Source: Capitella teleta (Eukaryota; Annelida; Polychaeta; Capitellidae). From it: a stretch of 64,000 nucleotides of DNA. A program made the translations under genes and the position numbers. Of the stretch, positions 29,501-55,926 are shown in pieces (the first letter of the stretch is position 1; each line of letters begins with the position of its first letter). The notes beneath the pieces were generated by a model. The model saw only the letters and a list, made by a program, of their open reading frames with translations, was not told the DNA's origin and made no database searches. The DNA is taken from positions 308,201 to 372,200 of the forward strand of contig KB299619.1 of assembly GCA_000328365.1 (NCBI GenBank), read 5' to 3'.

Positions 29501-30692
29501 AAGAGATGCGAACCCAGCGTACAATTAGGCTGATATTCCTTGATTATATTCCCGTTATTTCTAAGCATTTTGAGATGGGTAACCAAGGCAACCAATGGAG
29601 TAGACCTACTAGGCTTTGCTCATTATATATACGCTTCTTCTTTTTTTTTTTTTTTTTTTTTTTTTAACCTCACCAACTCCATGTGCAACATTTCGTTATT
29701 TTGAGACAACATGTATCTCACAGAAAGTGAGACTGTTGAACGATAAGAAATAATAATTTTACTAGTCTCAACTTTATATACATGGTAAACTGATTATTCG
29801 ATGCCAATTAACGAATTTATTGCACAGAATGCGAGAGAGCACTGACTGACCATAAAATATCGCGCTGACCGCTTCAGTGGATGGTCATAACGTACCAACA
29901 TCGACTTTCTTGTTCCTTTGGTAAAGGGCTCTTGGTGTACCAAATCATAACGTAACCACAGCACACCTCATGGCGCATGCGCCTGCGATAGACCGGCTCG
30001 AAGCCAGCCATCAGTGAGGAGCCTACTTATTGGGTTTCTTCAAAGCTATTGAGTAACTGACAGATATCACGAAAAAGAAAAAAGAAAAAAAAATTATAAT
30101 AATAATAAAATAAAAATAAGGATGTCTTGAATTATCTTCGGATGAAATGTCAAGATTTATTTTTAGTTGCAAAACGTGAAAATGAGAAAGGACAACACAC
30201 AACTCGGAATATGACTCCAAGGCTGCAAGCCTAATTTCATATCCATGGTCCTCATTTCTAAGGGATAATTATAAAAGGTCTTTGATGCTATACTATTGCA
30301 TATTGTAGAATTCAATGTTGGTTTCCCCTTCTTGGAGAGTTTGCCGTCTAGTGTCGCTCACGAAATCAACAACATTGTGTGTATGTGTGTGACGTCACTC
30401 ATGTGTGACGCTGCCCGGGGCATTCCAGTTCGGAGAATCAGCTCTGTACGTAGCACAGATAACATTGCAAACTGGCGTAATACGTCACAGAAGACTGAAA
30501 GGCGAACCATGCGGCGCCAGCATCCGCCATTCCTGTTGAACTGAACTCAGCTGACAGTGCTCGGTGCTCAATGCGTTTGAGTTGTGCATTTCATGCACGC
30601 ATAATTCGCGAGATCTCTTTTAAATTGTTTGTATGTTAGTACATTGCCGAGTCGTTTCACGGAAAATCCCGAATCAACTTCGGGTTATTGTT
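26526..30692. other. Intergenic region upstream of the membrane-protein gene
   Basis: AT-rich with no supported exon. A possible first non-coding exon of the membrane-protein gene lies at about 28119-28240 on the minus strand: a CRE-like TGACGTCA near 28243, followed by an open stretch ending in the donor CAG|GTACAC. A 23-bp T run lies at 29640-29665 and a 12-bp palindrome of NRF1 type, GGCGCATGCGCC, at 29972-29983. Nothing else stands out. Confidence 0.45.
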
Positions 30693-31195
30693 TTAAAGGG
30701 AGGGAGAACTGGTTAAAAATGGACTTTGAGTCGTTATTTGATGCACCAAAAATGATTCCTATGCCTGGCCCACACAATTAAAGGAATATCATTGCTAACG
30801 ATTTCGCGGGAGATATATTGCTAATTAGGCGTGACGTCAGGATCTGTGATGAAACACCGAGTTCCCCATTTTTCACAATGGGCCTCGTCATATCAGCGTG
30901 TCCTGCGACTAAACCCCTGGATATTTTTTTAATTTTCTTTTCGGAAATAGATAGAATAATCATTTTGCCACCAGTCAGGCGCGAAAAAAAAATAAATATA
31001 TTTTTCGCTATTTTTCTTATTTTAACAAGCGATTTTCTGGGACACCTACCATGGTTTCTCATCCTGAAACAGTAAAAAGGTCAGCCAGAGTGCACCACGC
31101 ATGCGCTTTCGTTTCGTAAACAACAAAGATGTCCTTTTATGGCGAAGATGATCTGCTCTGATTGGCTGAAATCGATAGCTTCACGAGGGGAACGG
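30693..31195. repeat. Dispersed repeat, copy 2
   Basis: Bases 30958-31195 match the left-edge repeat (2-235). The left end TTAAAGGGAGGGAGAAC (30693-30709) is the inverted counterpart of the right end of copy 1. After 31195 the similarity stops abruptly, so this copy lacks its right part. Together the two copies show both ends of an element of roughly 700 bp. Confidence 0.72.
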
Positions 31196-31714
31196 GACTA
31201 TTTCATGAAAGGATTTTGGTCTTTGACTTGAATACTGTAATAGGAACTAGCTCTGTGCGTAGCCTTGTCCAGAGCTTTAGCTACGTACGTATAAAGAGCC
31301 GCTCTGTGCGTAGACGCTTCGTACTATTTTAATTATTAGTTGACAGCAATTGTTTTCCTCGTGGTTTACATTTTATTTACTAGTTGTAAGAGAATACATG
31401 TAATGCAATGTTTCATACTTTGGGTTTTTGCATAATAATATTTTATTCTGTAAAGTTTTGTTAATCTACTAAAATGTAACATTTTGAATAATTATGAAGG
31501 TTTCAATTCGTTTTGGTATCTTTCATGTTTACATTTCAACTTATTGTTTTATTAATTTAGTATTTGTATTCATTTATTGTATTACTCGCTCGTAATGTTT
31601 GCCAATAGTATATTCAAATACACGCACAGTAGGCATACAGTATCGAATGCATCGAACAGTGAGATGTAACCTACTCTGTCAATCCCTCTGAACTATTGAC
31701 TCTACACAACCCAA

Positions 31715-32006
31715 CAACAAGAAGGGGACATAGTTTTAAACTAGTTAAAAGCAGATGAAAAACTGTCATTTTCCCAAAGAATAGTAATCAACTGGAACTC
31801 ACCACCCCAATCAATAGTTTCATCCGAAAACATAAATAAATTTAAAAACGATCTAGATAAAATACCTAAAATATCACCGAACCCTCTATAATTTCGATAA
31901 CCGTCCGTCACCAACGTCCGGAACGACGAATGAAAGTCAATCTGCGAATAGAAGCATGAAATGCTTGCTTACAGGATCATCCTAAGGTATCCTAAGGTAA
32001 GGTAAA
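31715..32006 (+). mobile_element. LINE 3'-end remnant
   Basis: One frame reads QRIVINWNSPPQSIVSSENI and continues NKFKNDLDK. This is the conserved C-terminal peptide of many non-LTR reverse transcriptases of the CR1/L2/Jockey type (consensus RVINxWNxLPxxVVxAxSxxxFKxxLDK). It is followed by a 3' UTR ending in short direct repeats (CCTAAGGTATCCTAAGGTAAGGTA region), typical of such LINE tails. The upstream protein is missing or frame-shifted: a 5'-truncated dead copy. Confidence 0.7.
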
Positions 32007-32539
32007 ATTCGATCGCTTGATGGTTGTCCGAGTTCGGGTTGTCGAGCCAAATAAGTATGGGGGAAATGTAATTCGAAAACTGATTATGCCCTAATTATGT
32101 ATTCAAGTATGCTAGTAGCCTAGATCATGTATTCATTGCCGTACAATAGTGTACAATTGTAATGCATACGATATACTAGAATTACTTCACTGCATGTAGC
32201 CATGTACTCGTGTGGGTGTACACGTATGCAGTTCGCACGAAACGCGCAATGATTTCGGAATTCCCGGGGCATCACAAATCATAACGCACTTTTGGCCTTG
32301 ACAGCAGCGACTATGAATATTCATTAGGTCATGTGATCATTCTAGAAAACAACAAGGCTCGATATTCACAGGCTGACAGCTAAGCAATTTCTGCTCATTT
32401 CAGCACCTGTTTAATCGCCCTCAGAACATTTGTTCATCTTCAACCTTCCTACATTCCTGATCTCTGTTCACCGCAGCATCATTTCATCATAATCTTTAGT
32501 GTATTCTCTTGTGATTTCGTTGTTTAATCTCGGATTGCA

Positions 32540-35500
32540 ATGGAGGCCCCATCATCCAGGCAGCAGCAGCAAGATGGCGGCTTGAATGGAAACAACGTGG
32601 TAGAGATGGCCGAGAGTCCAATTCCTCCCGTCAAGTCTGACAGGGTCTTCAAGAAGGCCAAGAATCTCGTCCGGATGGGCTCCAGGACCGAGGAAGATGG
32701 TGAAGCAGAGATGACAACTCTACCTGTCACCGGCTTCAACTTAATTAGCATTAAAAAGAATCGCAAGTCTCGCGGAAAGAGCGGACGAGGCCTCCCCAAG
32801 AAAGGTGAGATTTCCCTCGCTGTTATCTCTTGTTCGCTTGATTGACAGCTCCTGGTGTTCATGCTCATTGCACTGCAGGTCTTGCCTGTACTCTTGACAG
32901 GTGTTGTGTGCATTTAATTTTAATAAATGAAAGGCGTTTTTTTTGTACGGCTGTCAGTTTGATGGGTGATAGATCGACTATCGAGTATTCGATGCTATGA
33001 CGAATGCCCAATCATTTTATAAAATGCCAAAAAACAGCTAAATTGCTATTTTTGCTGAGAGAGATCAAACTTATCTGCTTGCATGTTTTGAAATTTACTA
33101 AGCAATCAATGTTCATCAATCACGATTAAAATGATAAACTATTTCAAGGTTTTTACCCTACTTGAGAGTTCTGCTGCCATCAGGGGATCATCCCATGGAG
33201 GCTTAGCAATGTGCAATGATGCGGTGAATGCCGAGTAACACGTATCCTTTAGCATTGATTTTGGGCACTGAATACGAGTACCCGTATGTGGCACTTAGCA
33301 TTGGCACTTAGCAATTGCAGCAGTGCAGATGTTAAAATCTCGTGTGCCATATCATGCATAGGTGCATGTGCCATCTCCTTAATCATAATGAGGTCTTTAT
33401 GTCAAATGTGTTTATTCCATAATCTTGGAATTTCAAGAGGAAAAGAAAGGATGAAGCAAGCCAGCAAACTTCAAACGTATACAATGACTTGTGTTATTTT
33501 CATTATTTTCATTACTGCCTTTTATATTGGTGTCAACTGTCAACAACAGTACTCTTATAACTGTTTCTAAGTTTGTAATGTTTTTATCATTAGGCCTGAT
33601 TGCCGATGTAATTCAGAATAAAAACAATATATTTTGTGGAGTTGAAGAGGTGAATTGCGATAAGGGCTGAAGTGAGTATAATGCTACTGGTCATTGTGAG
33701 AGAAACCTCAGTGATAAACGCATCCTGGATTCTTATCACATATCTCTTATCTTCAATGTGTTGGAACACCTTTGAAGAGATCCAGGCCATGAGATTGTCA
33801 GCATCACAACATGCATATAAATGCATGTGTACATGCATAACTGCATGTGTAATATCTGATGATTATTCATAAATGATTGGTAATTTGCATCATTTAATTA
33901 AAAATTAATCATGTCATTAATTCATAACTTACACAGTTAAATAAAATTGCCTTTTTTATTTTGATCTGAATTATATAAATTCCCTCAAATAATGATTAAT
34001 TATTGCATTTTTTGATATACATATACTACTAGAGAATAATTTTGCATCGTTTTAGTGCCAATTCAAGGTAGTTGCCGGTTTGATATCACACGTGCATATC
34101 TGAATGAAATTCAATTTGGCTTTGAGCAAACATGTTGTCAGCGCTCTTTCTTAAGTGGATTGTGATTGAGAACTCAAAAGTATTTGCATGATTTAGCTCT
34201 GTTGTCGGCATTCAGCATTAGAGTTAGGGCCCTTGGCGAGGTAGCCCTGAAAATGAAATGCTGGGTGATTATTTCATCATCCACTATCAGTTTATACAGC
34301 TTTGTTTACAAACATCGCACGTGCTGGTATCGATCGCTTCGATCATCACAAATGGGTCACTGTATTCCCTGTAAGTAGGGCAGAGTTGCATAATATAATG
34401 TGCAATTAGGCCATGGCACGGAAGTAGGGCTGCCACCTGGTGATACAGATCAACGATCATTATATATTATGGGTGGCCGTTATATTCATAATTATTCATT
34501 TCGACCTGTTCGGGTCAATAAGCGCGAAGCCGGTTTATTAGGCCTGTATTTTTCTAGTACCCAATAGCTAGGACTGCTTGGTGTTTTATGGCCAACAGGA
34601 AATGTTGCGTAATGGCTGATAATCTCATTTCTTTCTTTTTTTCTGACGCTTGGGGGAATACTCTTCACTGACCTCTCGACCTCTGATGTTTGAACTCTTG
34701 AGCACGTGACCTACCGCCATAATGACTGTCGTGTTTTACACGTTTGTCTCTGAAGATAAAGTTAAAATATAGTTAGTAGAGTGTTGCCATTACAAATGTA
34801 CCAGCGAGGAGTTCATAACGTCCAGTTTCGAACCACAACAACACTTGTTGCTGCTTTCTTCTCTCGTTCCATGGTTCAATCACCGACCTTGACCCCAGCC
34901 ATTGAGTTGGCTGGTTATTTTTGAGTGCATATCTTGATGTTGATGCAGTTGTTTGTCGGTTTTCCTTTTTTTTTCTTCGTCTTCCTTTTAGACTTCGATT
35001 TGGTAAATGTTTACATTGGATTTATGTGAGCAACACCGCCTGCATGTATTAATATTTGGATAACGACCAACTGACATCTGAGGAACTTCTCACGTAACAA
35101 TGAGTCGCAATTAGGACTATGAGGCAGATCTTTGAGGGTTTCAGCAATGAATGAGTCAATGACCTGAAGATGAGTTGAGCCATTACTCTAGTTACAGTAG
35201 ACTAGCACATGTACTTACTCGTAGCTAAAATACTAGTACACGTACTGTATTTTAGTATGAGTCAATTTTATAAAAGGAACATTTATTTAATTAATATGTA
35301 ATGCTTTTGGGAAGAGAATGAATGGTATAGCCTCGATCGTACAATTCAATAATGATCATTTTATTCATGCCATCCATTACAATGACTTAATTTATACCAT
35401 TTTGATAATGAATATGAAGTGCAGTGAAATATTGTCTGAGGGTATTCAAGGCGAATGGTATCGTGTTTAATTTGCGCCATTAATTAAATTAATTAATTTA

Positions 35501-37977
35501 ATTTGCTCCAGTCTGTAGCCAATAACCTCACGAGGCCCCCATATGTTGATAAGCATGTGTTAATTGATAACCATTGTGAAAAAGGTAAAGACATCTGTCA
35601 TGAAGTATTATGTAACTGGTTCAGGGATTCCTTGCATTAGTGATGTGACCCTCCTTAGATAGTCATCTTCTTTCATCCATTACATGTAGCTCATATTGTG
35701 TAGTTGCTCTTCTTCCATTGAGTGTGGTCACTGTGGTCAGTTGGAAATCTGATGAACTTTTCATGCGTTGACCACTTTGATAGGTTTATTAGGAGTTCTG
35801 TGAGCACGGAGGATAGTTGGACTGAGGGACTTAATTAAAGGTTTAATTAATTTGAGGTAAATGATATAAGAGATTGCCCTGTGCATGAACCCTGGTTGAC
35901 ACAGTTCTGATTGCCTATTTCCTTGTGCTGCTTCTGAGCCCCTTTGTTTATGGCCAAAGCCTTCTCAATTGCTTGTTGCAACTGAGATCGAGTCTTGATG
36001 ACTCGGGGTAAGTTTATAATTATTGGCGATCAAGCTTTGTACTCGATACAAATTGCAGTCCAATATGGACTTGTATATTTTGGTTATTTTGTTCGTTTGC
36101 AGTGTTTGATGAGACGTCTTTCGTTTCAGGAGGTGCAGGGGGCAAGGGTGTTTGGGGCAAGCCTGGCTCAGAGCTCTATGAGACGTCTGAATGCCAGGAC
36201 GATCACGACCCCAACTACGATTCAGACAATCAGGTGAGCACACGGACGGAAGGATCTGTGTATGCAGGAGGGGGTGGGGGGGGGGGGGGGCNNNNNNNNN
36301 NNNNNNNNNNNNNNNNNNNNNNNNNNNNNNNNNNNNNNNNNATATTATTATTCTTTTTTGTAAATAATTTTTTGGCATAAAAGCGAATGTGAATGATAAA
36401 AAAGGCACAGCCTAAATGCTCCTCCTTATGTGTTTATCACTGTATCTGTTCTTTGAGTATTGATCCGTTTGACAATTCAAGGCAATGAAAAAGCATGAAA
36501 TCGATAGCTTATGGCCCACAGCCTTTGCTCATTCATCAGCGATCATATTAGTTTGTATACAATTGATCTGAATTGATATTTATAATTCTGCTTATAATTA
36601 CCAATCTCATTTGCATTCAGGGTGAGTTTGTCGTTGATAAGGTCGTCCCAATCCTTTCGCACGAAGACCTCAATCAGGCCGTTGACCCGATTCTCCGGGA
36701 GTACCTGGAACACTGCGATACCAGCGAAGTTGCTGTGAGTTGCTTGTGCTGTGATAATCCTCTCGAGTCTCCTCTTGATTCCTCTCTCAGGCGCTGCTGC
36801 GTGATCTCAATATCGGACCCAACAAATACAAAATCCCGCTCCTGGCCATCTCTCTCGGCCTGGACCGCCATGACCCTCAGCGCGAATTCATCTCGCGTCT
36901 GCTCTCCGATCTCTACGGTGCGTACCTGACGTCAGACGAGATGCAGCGAGGCTTCCATTATCTGCTGAAGAACCTGAAGGAACTCACCCTGGACATGCCG
37001 TCCGCCCCCGAGGTACTAGGCGCTCTGCTTCTGCCTCTTAATATTTCAATTCTTCTGGGGCGTTTGTAGGTTGTAGGACAGTTCATCGCTCGAGCGATTG
37101 CTGACGATTGTCTGCCACCTGCTTTTATCAACCATTATCGTGGGCACGCCAGCAATGACCATGTCATGTATGTGTTTTGTGTGCGCTGCGATGGTTGAGT
37201 GCATTTGTATTTTATTTCAGTGCCGCCCTGGATAAATCTGACGTCCTGCTCAACATGAAGCAAGGCATGGCGCACTTGGACAACATCTGGGGAGAGGGAG
37301 GCGGAAATCGTCCTGTGAAATCTCTCACTAACCAGGTGAGGAGTTGGTCGGTTATTGATTCACACGTACATCGCTTGCTTCCGATTTCTAGATGGTGCAG
37401 TTGCTGAAGGAATACTTGAACTCAGGAGATATCTCCGAAGCGACCCGCTGCTTGCAGGCGCTCGAAGTCCCCCACTTCCACCATGAGCTTGTTTACCATG
37501 TGAGGAATTCCCGTTGAATTAATGCCTGGATTTATATTCCCTGGTGGTTGCACAGGCTGCTCTGATTGCCATAGAGGATTCCGGAGAGAGAGCGACGGAC
37601 ATGATGGTCAAACTCCTCCGGTCCCTCACCTCATCGATCGTGGTCACTCTGAACCAATTTGAGAAGGTGTGTTGACCTCATTCTGCGTGCTCCTTGACAT
37701 CTGGTTTTGCAGGGGATTCGGCGTCTGTCTGACGATATGCCCGATATCTGTCTGGACGTTCCGTCCGCTTACAGCCTGCTTGACCGCTTGGCATCCAAGC
37801 TGCAGGTCGAGGGCGTCCTCACCGATGACCTGATGAAGGAACTGCCCAACAAGTGAGCTGGTTGTCTTATTGATTGTATGCTGACCTTTCTTTCTCAGGG
37901 GTCGCAAGCGTTTTGTGTCTGAGGGCGATGGTGGGAAATTGAAGGAGCGTCCTGCTCTTCAGAGCAATGGACATTAA
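32540..37977 (+). CDS. PDCD4: Programmed cell death protein 4 (translation inhibitor)
   Basis: Ten exons: 32540-32804, 36130-36233, 36621-36734, 36791-37012, 37070-37167, 37221-37335, 37392-37499, 37556-37666, 37713-37852, 37899-37977; 451 residues (human 469), phases consistent throughout. The basic linker [17 protein letters not shown] is identical or nearly so to vertebrate PDCD4. First MA3 domain about 126-256, second about 303-418 ([23 protein letters not shown]). In animals the MA3 domains bind the helicase eIF4A and block its use by eIF4G, repressing cap-dependent translation. The C-terminal [13 protein letters not shown] keeps the basophilic (Akt-type) phosphosite. The vertebrate DSGxxS degron read by beta-TrCP is not visible in the N-terminus. 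Introns are 45-57 bp from exon 4 on, 387 bp before exon 3, and the first is 3.3 kb. Confidence 0.96.
36292..36341. other. Assembly gap (50 N)
   Basis: Fifty unknown bases directly after a run of G (36270-36290), inside intron 2 of PDCD4. The true length is unknown; no exon appears to be lost, because phases on both sides agree. Confidence 0.98.
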
Positions 37978-38779
37978 GCAGCAGCAAGACATCCTCCGTG
38001 TGCTCAATGTGAAACAAACTGTTAGGTGCTAACCGCACCTCATTTTTCTCTCACACGGGATTTTTTTATTTTCTTCCCCCCGTTTTAACGTACGAAAACC
38101 CAAGTTTATAACATTTTGCATCTTGGATCAGAGAAAAAAACTCGATGAATAAGGAATCAGCTTTTTATTTTTTATCTTTGGCTGTGTGATCAACTTGTTT
38201 TTTTTTTGCTTTTTAATTTTTTTTAACGGATTCATTCTTCTTGTTTAATTCTCTTACCCTGTGATTTCGAACATATCATGGTTTTCCCCTTACAGTGTTT
38301 CAATTATAAAATTGATGTATTTTTTTTTTTTTTTGGCTCTCAGTTAATTATATTCATTGTCTGCTTATTTCGTTTATCTTTGTTACTGAATTTAAAATTT
38401 TTTTGTTAAAATTATTCAATTATTATTTTTTGCTGATTGCCTCATTTTGCAGGGATTTCTTTTTCTGTTCATTCATTATGCATCTCCTTTTTTTTCTTTT
38501 TTTTTTTTTTCTGCTGCCAGCATTTTGTGTTTTGCTCTCTGCATCTGAATTTTATCTTCCCTGGAACCTCCCAAGGTCAACTCGATTGCAGGCGCAGTTC
38601 TCTTGAGAAGGCGCATTGCTCCAGCCGACTTGAGGCTCCTGCTGCTGAGGATTCTTTTTTTTGTACGATCTTTGTAAAATACGTGCTTATAATTGATTTA
38701 ACATCCAAATAACCCTCGTCTCCGTCTGTTGCTTCTCCTGAGTTCCTCTCAACCGAATGCAGTGTTTGGGGATTAAGAC

Positions 38780-38785
38780 AATAAA
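38780..38785 (+). promoter_or_regulatory. Polyadenylation signal of PDCD4
   Basis: AATAAA about 800 bp after the stop at 37977. The intervening 3' UTR is strikingly T-rich with several poly-T tracts (for example 38322-38334 and 38488-38511). Confidence 0.55.
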
Positions 38786-38903
38786 AATCTTAATATGATT
38801 CTGCTTTTGTTCTGTTCTGATGTGTTCTCTTACTTGATTGTCATAGGTTTTTGGGATTGTATCCATTAGAAGATAAAGGAAACCTGATGTTCCATACTTG
38901 ATT

Positions 38904-38981
38904 ACTTGTTCTTGAGTTAACATTGTATGAAACAATGGATTCCAGACTTGTTCTTAAGTTAACATTGTATGAAATAATGGA
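38904..38981. repeat. 36-bp direct duplication
   Basis: Two copies of a 36-bp unit beginning ACTTGTTCTTRAGTTAAC, at 38904-38939 and 38946-38981, differing at two positions and separated by six bases. It lies between the PDCD4 poly(A) signal and a Tc1 fossil. Confidence 0.9.
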
Positions 38982-39310
38982 AATGCAACGATCTGTAATA
39001 AATTGGCTTAGTAATTAGTTAATCCATGTTTGGGTCTACAAGAATATTCTACACACTGCGCAAGTTTACTCTCTTCATTATCAAACCGTTCGCGATCAAA
39101 AATCAATTTTTTTTTTTTTTTGCAGCCAATCCGTGAATCCTGGTAAATATTATTTTGAGTACACCCATGACACCCCAATTTTTCACCTAATGAAGATTTA
39201 AAGATGAAGAAATAAACTGAAGTCATTAATTCCCCACTCCCTCCCATCTCTCCACAATAGCAGAGTGCTGATTCAAGGCCATTCATCCATCCCACAGGGC
39301 ATCGAGTGAA
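38975..39310 (+). mobile_element. Tc1/mariner fossil, copy 2 (internally deleted)
   Basis: Bases 39000-39160 match the 5' part of the copy at 41615-42541 (shared GGGTCTACAAGAATATTCTA and CCAATCCGTGAATCCTGGTAAA). Bases 39207-39300 match the transposase 3' end of copy 1 (shared TTCCACAATAGCA and TGATTCAAGGC). The middle of the transposase is gone, leaving a MITE-like remnant of about 335 bp. Confidence 0.75.
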
Positions 39311-39336
39311 ATGGATGTACCAAAATAGGGGTGAGT

Positions 39337-39720
39337 TTTCATTTCATTTCATTTATTTATTTTATAAAAGCGCGTTTTGTGCCATAAAAACATTTAAATG
39401 CACTGAACAAAAGCGATTAAAAATCAACAGGAGAATTAAAGCTCGTTTAAAATAAAAAGTCTTCATATTGGTTTTAAAACGTTTCAAAGCGCAGAGCTGG
39501 CGACAGGGCATTCCATATAGCACCGGTGCGCCAACAGCAAACCTACAACCGTTTTCATCGGTGTGTGCCGGTGCTTCTTTTCAGTAGCGCCGGAGACTGG
39601 TGAACGATTCAAGTGTGACACGCGGCATCTCCCTCCCATATCATAAGTTCATAACGGCGATGACCAGCATCATGACGGCAGCCGAGGTATGAACCGAATC
39701 AGTGAAAGCCATCGAAATGT
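39337..39720 (-). mobile_element. LINE 3' tail fragment, copy 2
   Basis: On the minus strand a degraded frame reads GAIWNALSPALRFETF, a relative of the WNxLPxxLR...FK peptide that ends many LINE proteins, then runs into a tail ATTTCATTTCATTT shared with 3374-3660. No reverse transcriptase core remains. Confidence 0.55.
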
Positions 39721-40045
39721 CTGAGGGCGCCTATATGACATCCACTGTGATTTGCCAAGTCATGTATTTATGTATGGATATATATAGATAGACCACAGAA
39801 GGTCTTAATTACTGGAGATTAAAACCAAAGGGAATTCGGTGGCTACAATAAGCACAGGCTTTGTGGTGCATTAGCAATGTGTCATTCACAAGATGTCTTG
39901 TCCAGAAGACAACTTGTGCCTCCTCATTACTCAATGTTAAGTTGTCTCTTTATTAATTAATCTGTCTGAAAGTGGTTTATCATACGAAATGAGGAGACAG
40001 GATGGGAATGGGTCGTATTTTGGCTTACTTTTGATATGATATTAT

Positions 40046-40215
40046 ATATCATATCATATCATATCATATCATATCATATCATATCATATCATATCATATC
40101 ATATCATATCATATCATATCATATCATATCATATCATATCATATCATATCATATCATATCATATCATATCATATCATATCATATCATATCATATCATATC
40201 ATATCATATCATATC
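40046..40215. repeat. (ATATC)34 microsatellite
   Basis: Thirty-four perfect copies of the pentamer ATATC without interruption, followed by a C-rich tract. A plus-strand frame of repeated SYHII is an artefact. Confidence 0.98.
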
Positions 40216-40962
40216 ATACCCCACCCCCCCCCACCCCCCTCTAATTAAGTCGAGACAAACCTCGTGTTTATCATGTTTCAGTTTCACCTGAGTGCATGGG
40301 GTGTTCCATAAGGGAGTTCCTCGAGCTGACTCTGAACCCCTTCATCTTGCGCAGATGATACCGGCACTGAGTAGCTTCATTGGTTTGAGTGGTGAGATGC
40401 AAGTTCCACTCGAGGTTGCTTCAACTTACATAAACTTCCTTGATGTAACCTTATGACGGATGATTGGTTGTGTTAGCATACAGTGTGAATAACACTGGGC
40501 AGCGAAGGCAGAACAAGGTCAGCTGCACTATCACATCAAAGTTACTCCATTTAGGTCTTTGATCATAAGTTGCAGGCGAAGGTGATCTAGAATTCAATGG
40601 CGGGGTGAAAGTCCGCACAGAGTTGTCGAAATTTTCGTGTGGGTATATCAAGGACGGATTTGAATGCAGATATGGAGTCGATAGATATATTATGTTGGAT
40701 GTCAATTCAGGATCGGTCAGATGTACAGTGGTCGTAATTAACTATTAATTAACTGAAAGTGTTACTATAACTAAAAATAATGCAACCTAAAAAGCAGCAT
40801 GAGCAAGAATCATAGTTATTTGGGAAAACTAAAAAAGATCATGAATTCATAACGTCGTAGCGGATCCCTTCCTTTCGCAAGAGCAGGGTTCAAAGGGATC
40901 TCAGAGCAACGACACTCGTTGTAGAAACCGCGACACACGGCGGAATAGGCGCATTCGCAATT

Positions 40963-54604
<13,642 letters not shown>

Positions 54605-54652
54605 ACCTTGTCATGGTTTCTCTATCGTGATTCTTAAGACGCAGATTAATTT

Positions 54653-54945
54653 TCCAAATTCAAAAGTTTTGTGGAAACTCTTACATTTACAAAACTCGAT
54701 CTGCATGTACTATATATATACTATATACTATATATTCAACTGGTGCCTCATCGTCGTTCACTATCGTGTATAATTTTGTAATCTTGTATGTGATGTTGTC
54801 ATAATAGTAAATTTGCAGACTTCGGGCATCGCTTAATTTTCTCACGATTTATTGAAATTTTATTATTGAGACAGTGACAATTAAATATCAGAATTAATTC
54901 AAGTGGAAATCATAGATATGCAGACCTGCTTCATATATAATATGC
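54653..54945. repeat. Repeat pair member A, after the cyclase stop codon
   Basis: Collinear and in the same orientation with 61771-62041, with shared blocks such as AATTCAAAAGTTTTGT, CTCTTACATTTACAAAAC, GTGACAATTAAATATCAGAA and TTCAAGTGGAAATCATAGAT. It starts about 50 bp after the stop of the guanylyl cyclase gene, so it is probably in that gene's 3' UTR. No coding capacity or terminal repeats recognised. Confidence 0.85.
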
Positions 54946-55926
54946 CAGGCAGGACATCACTTCAGAAAAACTTCAGTCTGGTATACTGTCAATTTCCTCG
55001 TTGAGTGGTTGTCAATTATAAGAAACTCAAGAAACAGGTCGGCTCACAATGCTTGGAAACGTTGTCTTTTTTTCTCTCCCAAACACAATTTGACAATGAT
55101 GGGCAGAAAAGCTCACCTTTCACTGAGAATCTATATTTTCTGCAAGGGCACGTCGATTAGGCATTTAATTATTATTGAGAAATTTTAATGGGCTAGATTG
55201 TCGTGAACTTAGCGCAAAATAATCGTGAATTTGTAGATACATGATCAGTCGGTCTTTTTATTTTTAATTGGACAATTTCCCTTATATTGAATAGCAATTT
55301 GACGACGTTACTACAACATTCAAACCCAGTTTCATATCAAAGTAATTGCAATGAAAATATGACATAATATTATTGTTACAATTAAATCAGGCAAGGAAAG
55401 CGACTTCATTGACGATCTCAGTTCACAGTCTTAAACACTTGCAAGTTTTAGGGAAATTCTTGCACCTCATTCCCGTGACGTTTTCTCTTGCGTGAGGGTG
55501 AATTCTTACATAGTTAGGAGATCCCCATCATAAGAGTGATGCACGTGAATGACATTCCAGAGCGGCGCTTAATTCTCTCCTTCGGTGAATCTGATGAGAT
55601 ATGAACAGCAGCAGAAACAGATTAATCGGTTCGTTGCTTACGTCCTCACAAACTGCATCAACTCTTCCTGGTGACTCCACTTCATTCGCTAGGTGTGTCA
55701 TGGAGTGATCCGTCTGAGGGAATTCGTCGGAAATCCACGCGACGATTTGATGTAATAAATACAGGGAACTGGGCCCATTGCGTCAATCATCTACACTCTC
55801 AGGTCTTATATAATATATAATAGAATCCCCTTTGATCAAATGTATAATGAAGCTATAATAATCGCACCAGCATCCCAACTATCACCCATATAAAATCATT
55901 GCCAGTGATATGAAACAACATAATTA
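54946..55926. other. Short region between convergent genes
   Basis: Between the guanylyl cyclase (plus) and discoidin (minus) genes. AT-rich. A minus-strand stretch at about 55650-55735 is flanked by an acceptor-like CCCTCAG and a donor-like GTAAGC; it could be an alternative last exon of the discoidin gene, but the phase leads to an early stop. Otherwise nothing seen. Confidence 0.4.

Noticed and set aside
40036-40248. Frame of repeated SYHII
   Set aside because: Translation of the (ATATC)n microsatellite.
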